From assembly GCF_042854845.1 (NCBI RefSeq), contig NZ_AP031498.1:2728001-2792000 (forward strand): 64,000 bases of DNA, given 5' to 3'. This stretch comes from Maricurvus nonylphenolicus (lineage in GTDB: Bacteria; Pseudomonadota; Gammaproteobacteria; Pseudomonadales; Cellvibrionaceae). A model generated the notes under the pieces. It worked only from the letters and a program-made list of their open reading frames with translations, was not told the DNA's origin and did not search any database. A program made the position numbers and the translations under genes. Below are positions 43,351 to 52,783 of the stretch, piece after piece (positions within the stretch are counted from its first letter, which is position 1; each line of letters begins with the position of its first letter).

Positions 43351-45324
43351 ATGTTAAAAACGCAAGCGACTGTGCCAGAGTCCAATCCATGGCTATGGCA
43401 ACTGTATCAACACTTTACGGGATTTACCGGCATTATGGCCGCCACAGCGACACTGTGGATATTTGTATTGATGTTTTTAATCTGCGCCGATGTATTCGGC
43501 CTGGCGCTTTTCTCATCCCCTATTTACGGTGTTGTTGAAGTTACAGAGCAATCCATTGTCGCTGTTGTTTTTATGCAGCTGGCGCACGCACTGCATAACG
43601 GCCGACTAACCCGTGCCGATTTTCTTATTAATGGTCTTGAGCAAAACAACCCCTTTGCCGCCCACACGCTAAACCTGTTGTACAGCTTATTTGGTGTTAT
43701 CGTTTTTGGCGTTATAAGCGCCGAAGTGTTACCCGAATTTATATCCGCCTGGACTGATAACGAATATTTCGGCAGCCAGGGCATTTTTACGGCGCCAATG
43801 TGGCCGGTAAAACTTTTAGTCGTGATAGGCTCCGGCTGCACCGCTATCGAATTTAGCTTTCAAGCGATTAAACGCCTGCAAATCTTATTTGGCAATTATT
43901 CAGACGAACTTCTCGACAAAAGAAAACCAAAGGGGTGGTGGGCCATCGCTCTGGTATCCTTTGCCATAATTGCGCTGGCTTACTATTTATCTCTGGATAT
44001 AAGCCGTGTTGAAATTGGCATCGCCATTATCCTGGCCCTTTTAGTTGCCATTTATATGGGCATGCATATTACCGTCGCGCTTTGTATTCTGGCGATGGTC
44101 GGTATTTGGATGCTGCGTGACAATCCCGCAGTCGCCATGAGCGCGATAAAAACCGCAGCAACCGGCACCATCGATAAATTTGATTTCGGCGTTGTACCCT
44201 TATTTGTATTGATGGGTATGTTGGTTGATGTAACCGATATTGGTCGCGATGCTTACAAAGTTGCGGCTTGGGCATTGCGCCGTGTGCTTGGCGGCCTTGG
44301 TATTGCCACAGTTGCTGCCAATGCTATTTTTGCATCGGTTACCGGTATTTCTATTGCGTCTGCGGCGGTTTTCTCACGCGTCTCAGTGCCACAGATGGTA
44401 GCCAATGGCTATACCGCAAAATTTGCCGCCGGTACCGTTGCCGGGTCATCCGTATTGGGCATGTTAATCCCACCCAGTTTGCTGCTTATTGTTTATGGTT
44501 TCGTTAGCGAAACGTCAGTGGGTAAAATTTTTATTGCCGCCATTATTCCCGGCATCTTGTTGGCGACAGTCTTTGCCGTAACCATCATTTTACTCGCCAA
44601 ATTCAAGCCAGACTTTGTCGGCGAGAATCTTAACGAGGAGGGCATGGAAGAAGAAACCCTCAAATCCTGCCTGCAAAAAGTCTTTCCAATTGTCACCCTG
44701 ATATTTATTGTGTTGGGCGGTATCTATTTTGGCTGGTTCACACCCACACAAGCCGGTGCAGTAGGGGCCTTAACTGCCCTTATTATTGCCCTGTTACGCC
44801 GCACTCTGGATTTTAAAACCCTCTGGCGTGTACTAAAAGAAACGGCGCAGGTATCGGTAACCATTCTTTCCCTGATTCTGGCAGCAGGCGCATTTACCAA
44901 GATGCTGACCATGTCCACAATACCTAGCCAGATGGTGGACTTTATTACCTATCTAGACCTGAATCTGTGGACCTTTATGATCGCTTATCTGCTGATTGTG
45001 ATTGTTATGGGCATGTTCCTGGATTCCACATCCATCATCCTGATTATCGTGCCGCTGGTACTGGCGGTGGTTGATCAACTGGGCACATCAATCATAGGGC
45101 AGGATATTCGTATCTGGTTTGGTATTGTTACGGTGATTGCCGTAGAGATTGGCTTGTTAACGCCGCCGTTTGGCCTGACGGTATATGTTGTTAAAGCCAG
45201 CCTGGAAGATGTACGTTGTTCGTTGAATGATATCTTTATGGGGACTATCCCATACGCGTTGGCCATGCTGGCGGTAACACTGATACTCATTTTCTTTCCG
45301 CAGTTGAGCTTAATGTGGTTCTAA
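43351..45324 (+). CDS. TRAP transporter, fused DctQ-DctM membrane subunit
   Basis: 657 residues joining both integral-membrane subunits. The small DctQ part (about 1-190, four helices) is followed by the large DctM part (about 200-657, about 12 helices, with the repeated re-entrant loop motifs around GISIASAAVFSRVSVPQM and GMFLDSTSIILIIVPLVL). A Na+-driven importer that accepts solute from the DctP protein. It lies 140 bases after dctP and ends the operon. Fused QM subunits are common in the family. Confidence 0.93.
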   Translation: MLKTQATVPESNPWLWQLYQHFTGFTGIMAATATLWIFVLMFLICADVFGLALFSSPIYGVVEVTEQSIVAVVFMQLAHALHNGRLTRADFLINGLEQNNPFAAHTLNLLYSLFGVIVFGVISAEVLPEFISAWTDNEYFGSQGIFTAPMWPVKLLVVIGSGCTAIEFSFQAIKRLQILFGNYSDELLDKRKPKGWWAIALVSFAIIALAYYLSLDISRVEIGIAIILALLVAIYMGMHITVALCILAMVGIWMLRDNPAVAMSAIKTAATGTIDKFDFGVVPLFVLMGMLVDVTDIGRDAYKVAAWALRRVLGGLGIATVAANAIFASVTGISIASAAVFSRVSVPQMVANGYTAKFAAGTVAGSSVLGMLIPPSLLLIVYGFVSETSVGKIFIAAIIPGILLATVFAVTIILLAKFKPDFVGENLNEEGMEEETLKSCLQKVFPIVTLIFIVLGGIYFGWFTPTQAGAVGALTALIIALLRRTLDFKTLWRVLKETAQVSVTILSLILAAGAFTKMLTMSTIPSQMVDFITYLDLNLWTFMIAYLLIVIVMGMFLDSTSIILIIVPLVLAVVDQLGTSIIGQDIRIWFGIVTVIAVEIGLLTPPFGLTVYVVKASLEDVRCSLNDIFMGTIPYALAMLAVTLILIFFPQLSLMWF

Positions 45325-45406
45325 TGCAGAGAGGGCTATCAGAACAATGCAAGTCGATTCCCTTGGTAGCTTCATGGAAGGTGCACATAGTAGAGATTTC
45401 ATAGGG

Positions 45407-45429
45407 TGTTTTATCCCTGTAAAACAGGG
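45407..45429. repeat. Overlapping hairpin pair after the TRAP operon
   Basis: TGTTTTA (45407-45413) pairs perfectly with TAAAACA (45420-45426), and CCCTGT (45415-45420) pairs with ACAGGG (45424-45429). The two stems share bases, so only one can form at a time. There is no T-tract. It could be a weak terminator or attenuator; low confidence. Confidence 0.35.
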
Positions 45430-45558
45430 TGTAAAGCCAATATCTGTTAACATACGCAATTTAACATAATATACATTATGCGAATCAATAAACATAACAT
45501 CTTATATGAGAACCTTCAGCTCCCCTCAGGCTTTTTACCCTTAAAACAAAGCTTAAAT

Positions 45559-45822
45559 CTAAGGCGTCTCGTCCAAAATGCTAAACGAGATAAATGTAGT
45601 CAGCAGCCCTATACCGATAGTTACCGGCAGCAACGGAAACGCCAACATAACTATGCCGGAACTGATCCATAGGCTTTTAACGATTTGAACTTTCTTGCGG
45701 TATTTCTTGGTGAAACGTCGACGATGGAAATGATCAGACTGAGGCTTGTCGATAGTTAACCAGGCTGGGCGCCAGATATGATGGAAAAGCTGCCAGTAAA
45801 ACTTAATAAGGGCTTTGATCAC
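45559..45822 (-). CDS. Small basic membrane protein
   Basis: 87 residues starting at GTG 45822, with AGG in the adjacent inverted-repeat arm as a possible ribosome-binding site. The first half is aromatic and strongly basic (HFHRRRFTKKYRKKVQ), the second half one long hydrophobic helix (about 50-80). I do not recognise a family. Its start lies at the edge of a perfect 15-bp inverted repeat, which may regulate it. Coding status is moderately supported. Confidence 0.58.
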   Translation of the reverse strand: MIKALIKFYWQLFHHIWRPAWLTIDKPQSDHFHRRRFTKKYRKKVQIVKSLWISSGIVMLAFPLLPVTIGIGLLTTFISFSILDETP

Positions 45823-45873
45823 AGCAAGACCTATACATTCAAATTTCCGTTATTTTCAGTATAGGTCTTGCTG
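45822..45873. repeat. Perfect 15-bp inverted repeat
   Basis: CAGCAAGACCTATAC (45822-45836) and GTATAGGTCTTGCTG (45859-45873) are exact reverse complements separated by 22 bases. It lies between the glutathione-reductase stop and the start codon of the small membrane protein. It lacks a T-tract, so it is not a standard terminator; it could be an operator, an mRNA stem that hides the start, or a remnant of a mobile element's ends. Confidence 0.6.
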
Positions 45874-45928
45874 ATTGCTTTGCCTGAGGCTTTACCCAAT
45901 TCAGGCTAAATTGGCACTCAAACCAGCG

Positions 45929-47290
45929 TTATGATGCCGGCTCACGCATAGTGACAAATTCTTCAGCGGCTGTTGGATGGATACCAATGGTGTGATCAAA
46001 GTCAGCCTTGGTTGCGCCAGCTTTCATGGCAATAGCAATACCCTGAATAATTTCACCGGCATCCGCCCCCACCATATGACAGCCAACCACCCTATCTGTT
46101 GCTTGATCAACTATCAACTTCATAAAGGTGCGCTCTTCAAGACCACTTAGCGTGTGTTTCATATGCTTAAAGCTGGTCTTGTAGATGGTAACGTCGCCTT
46201 GTTCACGTGCTTCAGCTTCCGTATAGCCTACAGTCGCAATATTCGGCTGACAGAATACAGCTGTTGCGATATTGCTGTAATCAACTTCGCGTGGCGTATC
46301 GGTATACAGGGTTTGGGCTAATGCCATGCCTTCGGCCAACGCTACCGGCGTTAACTCCATCCCACCGGTTACATCACCTAAGGCATAAATTGAAGGCTCT
46401 GCGGTTTGATACTGATCGTTAACCTGGATATAACCCTTTTCATCAACCTGTACTTGGGTATTTTCCAGGCCAAGGCCATCAATTTTCGGGCGGCGGCCAG
46501 TAGCTGCCATAATGCAGTCAACGGTGCGTTCTGAACCGTCGGTTAAGATAGCCTTAAGCTTGCCATTATCAAGCTTTTCCACAGATTCAATATTGGTATT
46601 GAACTGCAGTTTGAGACCTTTTGCTGCAATTTGTTCGGCCACAAATTCACGCACATCATCGTCAAAGCCGCGAAGGAACATAGGGCCGCGGTAGATCAGC
46701 TCAGTGTTAGCGCCCAAACCATGGAAAATACCGGCAAATTCAACAGCAATATAACCACCACCCAGCACCAGGACATCTTCCGGGAATTCCTCCAGATAGA
46801 AGGCTTCATTGGAACTGATAATATGTTCCTTGCCAGGGATATTGGGAATGGACGGCCAGCCACCTACAGCAACAAGGATACGCTCAGCACTGTATTGTTT
46901 ACCGGCTACCTCAACGGTATGGCCATCAACTACTGTCGCTCGGCCTTCGATAATCTCAACATTGGCGTTACTGAGTATATTGCCGTAGATACCATTAAGG
47001 CGCGTAATCTCTGCGGTTTTATTGTCACGCAGGGTTGGCCAGTTAAATTTGGCCTCATCAATGGTCCAGCCGAAACCGGCAGCCGCCTCAATTTCTTCAC
47101 TGACATGGGAACCGTATACAAATAGTTTTTTAGGTACACAACCCACATTGACACAGGTTCCGCCCAGGCGCCCTTCTTCTGCTACGGCTACACGTGCACC
47201 GTACTGGGAAGCCATACGGCTGGCGCGAACGCCGCCAGAGCCTGCGCCAATAACAAACAAGTCGTAATCGTATGATGAATCATTACTCAC
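45929..47290 (-). CDS. gor: Glutathione-disulfide reductase
   Basis: 453 residues, FAD- and NADPH-dependent, keeps glutathione reduced. The FAD GAGSGG motif (15-20), the redox pair C46/C51 in GGTCVNVGCVPKK, the NAD(P) GGGYIAVEFAG block and the catalytic H438 in HPTAAEEF are all present; the GGTCVNVGCVP form and the following FVYGS favour glutathione over other disulfide reductases. Convergent with nothing; downstream lies the 15-bp inverted repeat. Confidence 0.93.
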   Translation of the reverse strand: MSNDSSYDYDLFVIGAGSGGVRASRMASQYGARVAVAEEGRLGGTCVNVGCVPKKLFVYGSHVSEEIEAAAGFGWTIDEAKFNWPTLRDNKTAEITRLNGIYGNILSNANVEIIEGRATVVDGHTVEVAGKQYSAERILVAVGGWPSIPNIPGKEHIISSNEAFYLEEFPEDVLVLGGGYIAVEFAGIFHGLGANTELIYRGPMFLRGFDDDVREFVAEQIAAKGLKLQFNTNIESVEKLDNGKLKAILTDGSERTVDCIMAATGRRPKIDGLGLENTQVQVDEKGYIQVNDQYQTAEPSIYALGDVTGGMELTPVALAEGMALAQTLYTDTPREVDYSNIATAVFCQPNIATVGYTEAEAREQGDVTIYKTSFKHMKHTLSGLEERTFMKLIVDQATDRVVGCHMVGADAGEIIQGIAIAMKAGATKADFDHTIGIHPTAAEEFVTMREPAS

Positions 47291-47415
47291 AGTTGTACCG
47301 CCATTCAGTTATTTGTCAGGGCGCTAGTGTACTGCGTCGAAGCCCAGGAAAAAAGCTATAGCTACAGTAAATTAAAGCAATGGAACAGCACGATATAAAG
47401 CTATAACCAAAGAGA

Positions 47416-47658
47416 CTAAACCGAGGTGTCTATACTGGGCTGGTCGGGGTTGTTGCGCCGCCGATCACGCCCGGAACGCATGTCTACGAGGGGCTTCTCT
47501 GACTTGTGCCGGCGATCTTTCTTGCGCCGGTCTGAGACAGGGTCAAAGCTTTTTTGAGAAAGCTGCTTGGAAATCCCCACGCTCACAGGCCGGGTTTTGG
47601 TTTTATTAGCAGCCTTGGTCGAGATTGTTGGGGGTACTGTAGGTCCAATATTAACCAT
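47416..47658 (-). CDS. Small basic protein with DRRxxDRR motif
   Basis: 80 residues from ATG 47658, chosen because AAGGAGG lies 5 bases upstream; a longer frame has no support. The C-terminal half carries DRRKKDRRHK and GRDRRRNN, clusters of Arg/Asp/Lys, while the N-terminal half is Thr/Pro/Lys-rich. No known domain; unstructured or nucleic-acid-binding character is suggested. Lies downstream of the chemotaxis receptor in the same direction. Confidence 0.62.
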   Translation of the reverse strand: MVNIGPTVPPTISTKAANKTKTRPVSVGISKQLSQKSFDPVSDRRKKDRRHKSEKPLVDMRSGRDRRRNNPDQPSIDTSV

Positions 47659-47763
47659 AATTACCTCCTTAACAGGTGAAGATGAGCCTTTTTGCCTCCT
47701 ACTTATAAACAATATCGGCTTGGGGGCCGCTCCCTTGAGAAGCGGCGCTTATAAACTGTGCGA

Positions 47764-49383
47764 TTAAACGCGGAATTGTGACGCTACGCGCTGTAACTGA
47801 TCTGCCAGGCCTTGCAGCGAGGTACTGAGGCTAGCCACCTTCTCTGTGCTCTGCTCAGCGATTTGAGAGGAGTCACGCATGGTGATCACGTTTTGCTGAA
47901 TAGAATTAGCAAAGTTCTGCTGTTCCTCAGTGGCACTGGCAATCTGCTGGTTCATATCGGTAATGGACGTCACTTTGGTCGTAATCGCATCCAGCGACGC
48001 CCCAGTAGCACCGGCCTGATCCACACTGCGCTGAGCCTGCTCTTTACCCTGCTCCATCACGGATACCGCCGATTGCGCAGCTGTTTGCAGCTGCTCGATC
48101 ACATTCTGAATTTCGTGGGTGGACTCTTGTGTACGTGACGCCAGGGTACGCACCTCATCAGCAACCACGGCAAAACCACGCCCCTGTTCACCGGCACGGG
48201 CGGCCTCAATTGCAGCGTTAAGTGCAAGCAGGTTGGTTTGCTCCGCAATCCCCTTAATAACATCCAAAATGCTGCCAACACTTTCTGTATCGGACTCCAG
48301 CTTCACAATAACCTCAGCGGCGCGCTCTACTTCTGCGGCCAGATCATTAATAGAAGTGACAGTACTTTGTACGATGGAGAGGCCCTCTTTGGCCTCACTG
48401 TCCGCATCACCTGCTGCCTGAGCAGCTGAACCGGCGTTTTCGGCTACCGCGGTAACACTGCGCAGCATATCGTCCATCGCATTGGAAACCAGTCCTGATG
48501 AATGGCTTTGCTCTGTAGCTGCACGAGAGGTTTCAGAAGATACGCTGTTGAGCTGCTGGGCAACATCGCCCAGTGGCGATATAACCTGAATAACATCGCC
48601 GATAGTGCTGTGAAGCTTCTCGACAAATACATTAAACCAACGCACCAGGTCACCCAGTTCGTCGTTACTGCTCTGATCCAGACGAGAGGTTAAATCCCCT
48701 TCCCCTTGGGCAATATCGCGCAAGGAATCGGCAATTTGGTTGATGCTATTGGTTACCATCACCGCAATACTGATTGAGATAATCAGCGTCAAAGCTACGG
48801 TAATCAAACCAATGACCAGACCCACCTTGAGGTTGCTCGCTTCTGTTTCAACAGAAAGGTTTACCGTTTTAATAAAGCTCTGATGACTGCTATCACGGAA
48901 GTCTTTCAGTGATTTTGCCAATCGCTCATCGGCAACTCGTTTGTTTTCCGCTACTTCGGCAATACGGCTAAAGTCCATGGTGCCGTTGATCATATTCTGC
49001 GTCAGATCAAATGAGATTTTGGTGTAGTCACTCAGATTGTTTTTAATTGTCTGGATATTACTGGACTGGTCGGATTGCAGAGAGGATTGTTTGGTCAGGT
49101 TATCTTCGATCTGGTTGGCCATACGCCGCGCATTATCGAGCATGTCCTGCTCACCGGTACTGGCCGCACTGGTCATCAACTCATTCATCCGCTCGTGCAT
49201 AACGATATTGCTGTTAGCTAATTCGAGTACGGGGAAATAGGTGTTTTTTATCTCTTCCAGACGATCAGCATTTTTAGCTCCGGAATTAACAATAAACATC
49301 AAAAACAATACAAAACCCAGAATGGCCACTGCCGGGATCAGCAGGATTTTGTATTTCATGCTTAGGTTGCTTAACCAGGTCAT
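47764..49383 (-). CDS. Methyl-accepting chemotaxis protein
   Basis: 539 residues. Two membrane helices (about 12-32 and 187-210) flank a periplasmic four-helix-bundle sensor, then HAMP and a cytoplasmic signalling tip with the invariant GIAEQTNLLALNAAIEAARAG and the following GRGFAVVADEVRTLA. The tip shape places it with transmembrane chemoreceptors; the ligand is unknown. No C-terminal CheR/CheB tether is visible. Solitary gene. Confidence 0.94.
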   Translation of the reverse strand: MTWLSNLSMKYKILLIPAVAILGFVLFLMFIVNSGAKNADRLEEIKNTYFPVLELANSNIVMHERMNELMTSAASTGEQDMLDNARRMANQIEDNLTKQSSLQSDQSSNIQTIKNNLSDYTKISFDLTQNMINGTMDFSRIAEVAENKRVADERLAKSLKDFRDSSHQSFIKTVNLSVETEASNLKVGLVIGLITVALTLIISISIAVMVTNSINQIADSLRDIAQGEGDLTSRLDQSSNDELGDLVRWFNVFVEKLHSTIGDVIQVISPLGDVAQQLNSVSSETSRAATEQSHSSGLVSNAMDDMLRSVTAVAENAGSAAQAAGDADSEAKEGLSIVQSTVTSINDLAAEVERAAEVIVKLESDTESVGSILDVIKGIAEQTNLLALNAAIEAARAGEQGRGFAVVADEVRTLASRTQESTHEIQNVIEQLQTAAQSAVSVMEQGKEQAQRSVDQAGATGASLDAITTKVTSITDMNQQIASATEEQQNFANSIQQNVITMRDSSQIAEQSTEKVASLSTSLQGLADQLQRVASQFRV

Positions 49384-49572
49384 AGTTTACCCCGTCAACT
49401 GACGCTTTAATTCTTCTTTATACAGCATAGCTAAACATCGCTAGCTTGCTAATAACCACACAAGAAAAGTGCCACGCTTAATAGCTTTATGATCTAAAAA
49501 AGCGCTGGCGAGCTATTCTCTGTAAGTATCGGCAATAAAAGCGGCAGCTTTAATAGAATTAAGGGAAGAGTT

Positions 49573-49593
49573 TGGCGCCACGGCCGGGCGCCA
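49573..49593. repeat. 7-bp inverted repeat after cysG
   Basis: TGGCGCC and GGCGCCA with a 7-base loop, 19 bases beyond the cysG stop codon. No T-tract follows on the minus strand, so if it is a terminator it is a weak one. Confidence 0.4.
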
Positions 49594-49611
49594 GAAGGGA
49601 TAATGTCGAGC

Positions 49612-50988
49612 TTAACCGAACCAGGATAACTTCTCATGCAGGGAGACGACATCACCCACAATCAGTAACGTTGGTGCATGGACTTCTTGCGCAGCAATGG
49701 TGCCTGGCAGGGAGCTCAAATCAGCACAGAAGACACGTTGATCCTCACGCGTGCCCTTTTCGATCAGCGCTGCTGGTGTCTGTGGGCTACGGCCAGCCTT
49801 GATTAAGCCGTCACAGATTGCTGGCAAGCCTTTTAACCCCATGTAAAACACCAGGGTCTGGCTCGGCTCTACCAATTCAGACCAGTTCATATTGATCGTA
49901 TTGTCACGCAGATGACCAGTGATAAATCTCACCGACTGAGCATGATCACGATGAGTCAACGGTATACCGGCGTAACTGGCACAACCAGAGGCCGCAGTAA
50001 TTCCCGGCACAACCTGAAATGGCACACTGTTTTCAGCCAGCAGCTCGATTTCCTCTCCGCCGCGACCAAAAATAAACGGATCACCGCCTTTTAAGCGCAA
50101 GACACGCTTACCCTGCTTGGCCAAATCAACCAACATTTGATTGATTTCACCTTGCGGTACTGCATGCTTGTCACGCTTTTTACCGACATAAATTAGGTCA
50201 GCATCTCGGCGCACCAGATCCATGACACCTTCAGACACCAGCCGATCATAGAGTACAACTTCGGCCTGCTGCATCAAGCGCAGGGCACGCAGTGTTAACA
50301 ACTCTGGATCACCTGGTCCAGCACCAACAAGGTAAACCTCACCTGTGCGATTAACGTCGGCTTCAGCAAGTTTCTGCTCGATTAGCTCTTCCGCTTTACT
50401 GTCATTACCGTTTAGGGTGAGTTCGGCAACCGTACCTGACAAAATCTCTTCCCAGAAACGGCGACGCATATCACCGTCAGCAAAAGCATCTTTGACTTTA
50501 TCGCGCCAACGACTGGCCAACTTGGCTAAACGACCATAGCCGGAGGGAATCAGTGATTCGAGTTTAGCCCGGGTCTGGCGTGCCAGTACTGGTGCCTCAC
50601 CGCCACTGCTTACCGCAATCATCAGTGGTGAACGGTCAATAATCGCCGGTGTTATAAAGGTGCAAAGCTCAGGATTGTCAACAACGTTAACGGGAATGTT
50701 GCGTGACTTGGCTTCTGTCGACACCTGCTCGTTTAAATCAAGCTTATCGGTTGCCGCAATAACAAGTTTGCGATTATCCAGGTCAGAAGGATCGTAAGCT
50801 TTTAGGGCAAAGGTTGCGTCGTTTTCAGTGATCAGTTCTTGCAGCTGATCACAAATCTGCAGGGCTACAACATGCAGCTGAGCGCCGGCACGAACCAGTA
50901 AACGGGCTTTGCGAAAAGCAATGGTGCCGCCTCCAACAAGCAGACAAGGCTGCTTGCGGAGGTCAAAAAACAGGGGTAAGTAATCCAT
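49612..50988 (-). CDS. cysG: Siroheme synthase (CysG)
   Basis: 458 residues, a bifunctional enzyme: the N-terminal part is precorrin-2 dehydrogenase/sirohydrochlorin ferrochelatase (NAD-binding GGGTIAFRKARLL near 20), the C-terminal part is uroporphyrinogen-III methyltransferase (VYLVGAGPGDPELLTLRALRLM near 220). Makes siroheme for sulfite and nitrite reductases. It lies upstream of nothing in the same direction and downstream of serS, the arrangement of pseudomonads. Confidence 0.95.
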   Translation of the reverse strand: MDYLPLFFDLRKQPCLLVGGGTIAFRKARLLVRAGAQLHVVALQICDQLQELITENDATFALKAYDPSDLDNRKLVIAATDKLDLNEQVSTEAKSRNIPVNVVDNPELCTFITPAIIDRSPLMIAVSSGGEAPVLARQTRAKLESLIPSGYGRLAKLASRWRDKVKDAFADGDMRRRFWEEILSGTVAELTLNGNDSKAEELIEQKLAEADVNRTGEVYLVGAGPGDPELLTLRALRLMQQAEVVLYDRLVSEGVMDLVRRDADLIYVGKKRDKHAVPQGEINQMLVDLAKQGKRVLRLKGGDPFIFGRGGEEIELLAENSVPFQVVPGITAASGCASYAGIPLTHRDHAQSVRFITGHLRDNTINMNWSELVEPSQTLVFYMGLKGLPAICDGLIKAGRSPQTPAALIEKGTREDQRVFCADLSSLPGTIAAQEVHAPTLLIVGDVVSLHEKLSWFG

Positions 50989-51020
50989 CTATAAACTATA
51001 AACCAGGAACAGCTGTTGAG

Positions 51021-52295
51021 TTAGCCAATACGCTCTTTGTTACCCATATAAGGGCGCAACACCTCAGGGATTACCACAGAGCCATCGGCTTGTTGGTAAT
51101 TTTCCAGCACCGCAATCAGGGTACGACCAACCGCCAGGCCGGACCCATTAAGGGTGTGCAGCAATTCCGGCTTACCGGTTTCAGGATTGCGATAACGGGC
51201 TTTCATGCGACGCGCCTGGAAGTCCCGAAAGCTACTGCAAGAGGATATCTCACGGTATTTACCCTGGGACGGTACCCAAACCTCAATATCAAAAGTCTTG
51301 GCACTGGAGAAGCCGATATCGCCACCACACAGGATCACGGTTCGATAAGGCAGCTCAAGGGCTTGCAGAATCGCCTCTGCATTGCCGGTTAGAGCCTCAA
51401 GAGCAGCATCAGATTCTTCTGGGCGAACAAACTGTACCAGCTCAACTTTTTCAAACTGGTGCTGACGGATCATGCCGCGGGTATCACGGCCATGACTACC
51501 CGCCTCGCTGCGGAAGCACGGCGTGTGACAAACATATTTTAATGGCAGCTTGTCGTCTTCGACAATTTCGTTGCGCAAAATATTAGTCACCGGAACTTCC
51601 GCGGTCGGAATCAGGTAAAACTCACGCTCATCATTCAGCTTGAACAAATCATCAGCAAACTTGGGCAGCTGGCCAGTACCATATAAGGAATCTGAATTAA
51701 CGATATAGGGTACGTAGATTTCCTGGTAGCCGTGCGCATTAATATGCGTGTTGAGCATAAACTGTGTTAATGCACGATGCAGACTGGCAACTTCACCACT
51801 CATTACAGCAAAGCGTGAGCCAGTGAGTTTAGACGCGGTATCGAAATCGAGACCGCCCAACTTAGCGCCAAGGTCAACGTGGTCTACAACCTCAAAATCA
51901 AATTCTTTGGGGGTACCCCAGGTACGGATTTCAACGTTATCGTCTTCTGTTTCGCCAAATGGCACTTCGTCGGCGGGTATATTAGGCACACCGCTAAGAA
52001 TGGCATCGGTTTTGGCTTGAATATCTGACAGTTTTTCTTCAGCGTCGGCCAGCTCTTGCTTGAGGTTTTCAACCTCCTTCAGCAGAGGTGCAATATCCTC
52101 TCCAGAAGCCTTGGCCTTACCAATATTTTTCGATCGACTGTTACGCTCTTGTTGCAGGCTCTGGGTTTGCTCCTGAATAACACGGCGCTCTTCTTCCAAT
52201 GCTTTAAGGCTGGCAACATCCAGTTCAAAGCCACGTTTTTTCAGGGCTTCAGCTACAGCTTCTGGATTTGAACGAATTAGTTTTGGATCCAACAT
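51021..52295 (-). CDS. serS: Seryl-tRNA synthetase
   Basis: 424 residues. The N-terminal coiled-coil arm (residues about 30-100, heptad-rich) that contacts the tRNA, and the class II motif 2 FRSEAGSHGRDTRGMIRQHQF plus motif 3 near the C-terminus (NGSGLAVGRTLIAVLEN) identify it. Charges tRNA-Ser. It lies in the conserved order cysG-serS-crcB-rarA-lolA-ftsK, all on the minus strand. Confidence 0.97.
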   Translation of the reverse strand: MLDPKLIRSNPEAVAEALKKRGFELDVASLKALEEERRVIQEQTQSLQQERNSRSKNIGKAKASGEDIAPLLKEVENLKQELADAEEKLSDIQAKTDAILSGVPNIPADEVPFGETEDDNVEIRTWGTPKEFDFEVVDHVDLGAKLGGLDFDTASKLTGSRFAVMSGEVASLHRALTQFMLNTHINAHGYQEIYVPYIVNSDSLYGTGQLPKFADDLFKLNDEREFYLIPTAEVPVTNILRNEIVEDDKLPLKYVCHTPCFRSEAGSHGRDTRGMIRQHQFEKVELVQFVRPEESDAALEALTGNAEAILQALELPYRTVILCGGDIGFSSAKTFDIEVWVPSQGKYREISSCSSFRDFQARRMKARYRNPETGKPELLHTLNGSGLAVGRTLIAVLENYQQADGSVVIPEVLRPYMGNKERIG

Positions 52296-52353
52296 AGTTT
52301 TGTCTTTAGTATCAGTAAAAAATGGTATTTAAGATATGGTAAGTAAAAAGTGC

Positions 52354-52731
52354 TTATGAAAATAGTTTAAGGGTTAACTGCATGGCCAATACCACTGCTG
52401 CAATCGATCCCAATACGCTTATCACAATATAGGCCAAGGCTGTCGCGCCATGGCCATTTTGCCAGAGGTTAACCGCATCGAGTGCAAACGTTGAGAAGGT
52501 GGTGAAAGCTCCGAGAAAGCCTGCCATTAACCAGTTTCGCCATTCCGGGGCTAAACTGCCTTTTTCGATAATCAGAATGTAACAAACACCGATCAAAAAA
52601 GAGCCTATCAAATTAACGGCGAGAGTCCCGGCGGGAAAGCGATTCGCCATTACCGGAAAGGCGTAGGCGGTAACGGCAAAGCGTCCCATTGCTCCTATGG
52701 CGCCACCTACGGCAATTGCAATCCACTGCAT
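52354..52731 (-). CDS. crcB: Fluoride channel CrcB/Fluc
   Basis: 125 residues from ATG 52731 (a TTG one codon earlier is not preferred). Four membrane helices, with the family marks GGAIGAMGRF, GTLAVNLIGSFLIG and GFLGAFTTFSTF. A dual-topology dimer that expels fluoride. No fluoride riboswitch is visible; only about 50 bases separate it from the rarA stop, so it is read with rarA. Confidence 0.94.
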   Translation of the reverse strand: MQWIAIAVGGAIGAMGRFAVTAYAFPVMANRFPAGTLAVNLIGSFLIGVCYILIIEKGSLAPEWRNWLMAGFLGAFTTFSTFALDAVNLWQNGHGATALAYIVISVLGSIAAVVLAMQLTLKLFS

Positions 52732-52783
52732 CAATGTTCGATTCTCTTATCTGGCCTTCTATAAGGCTTTCTGCAAATGTCGT

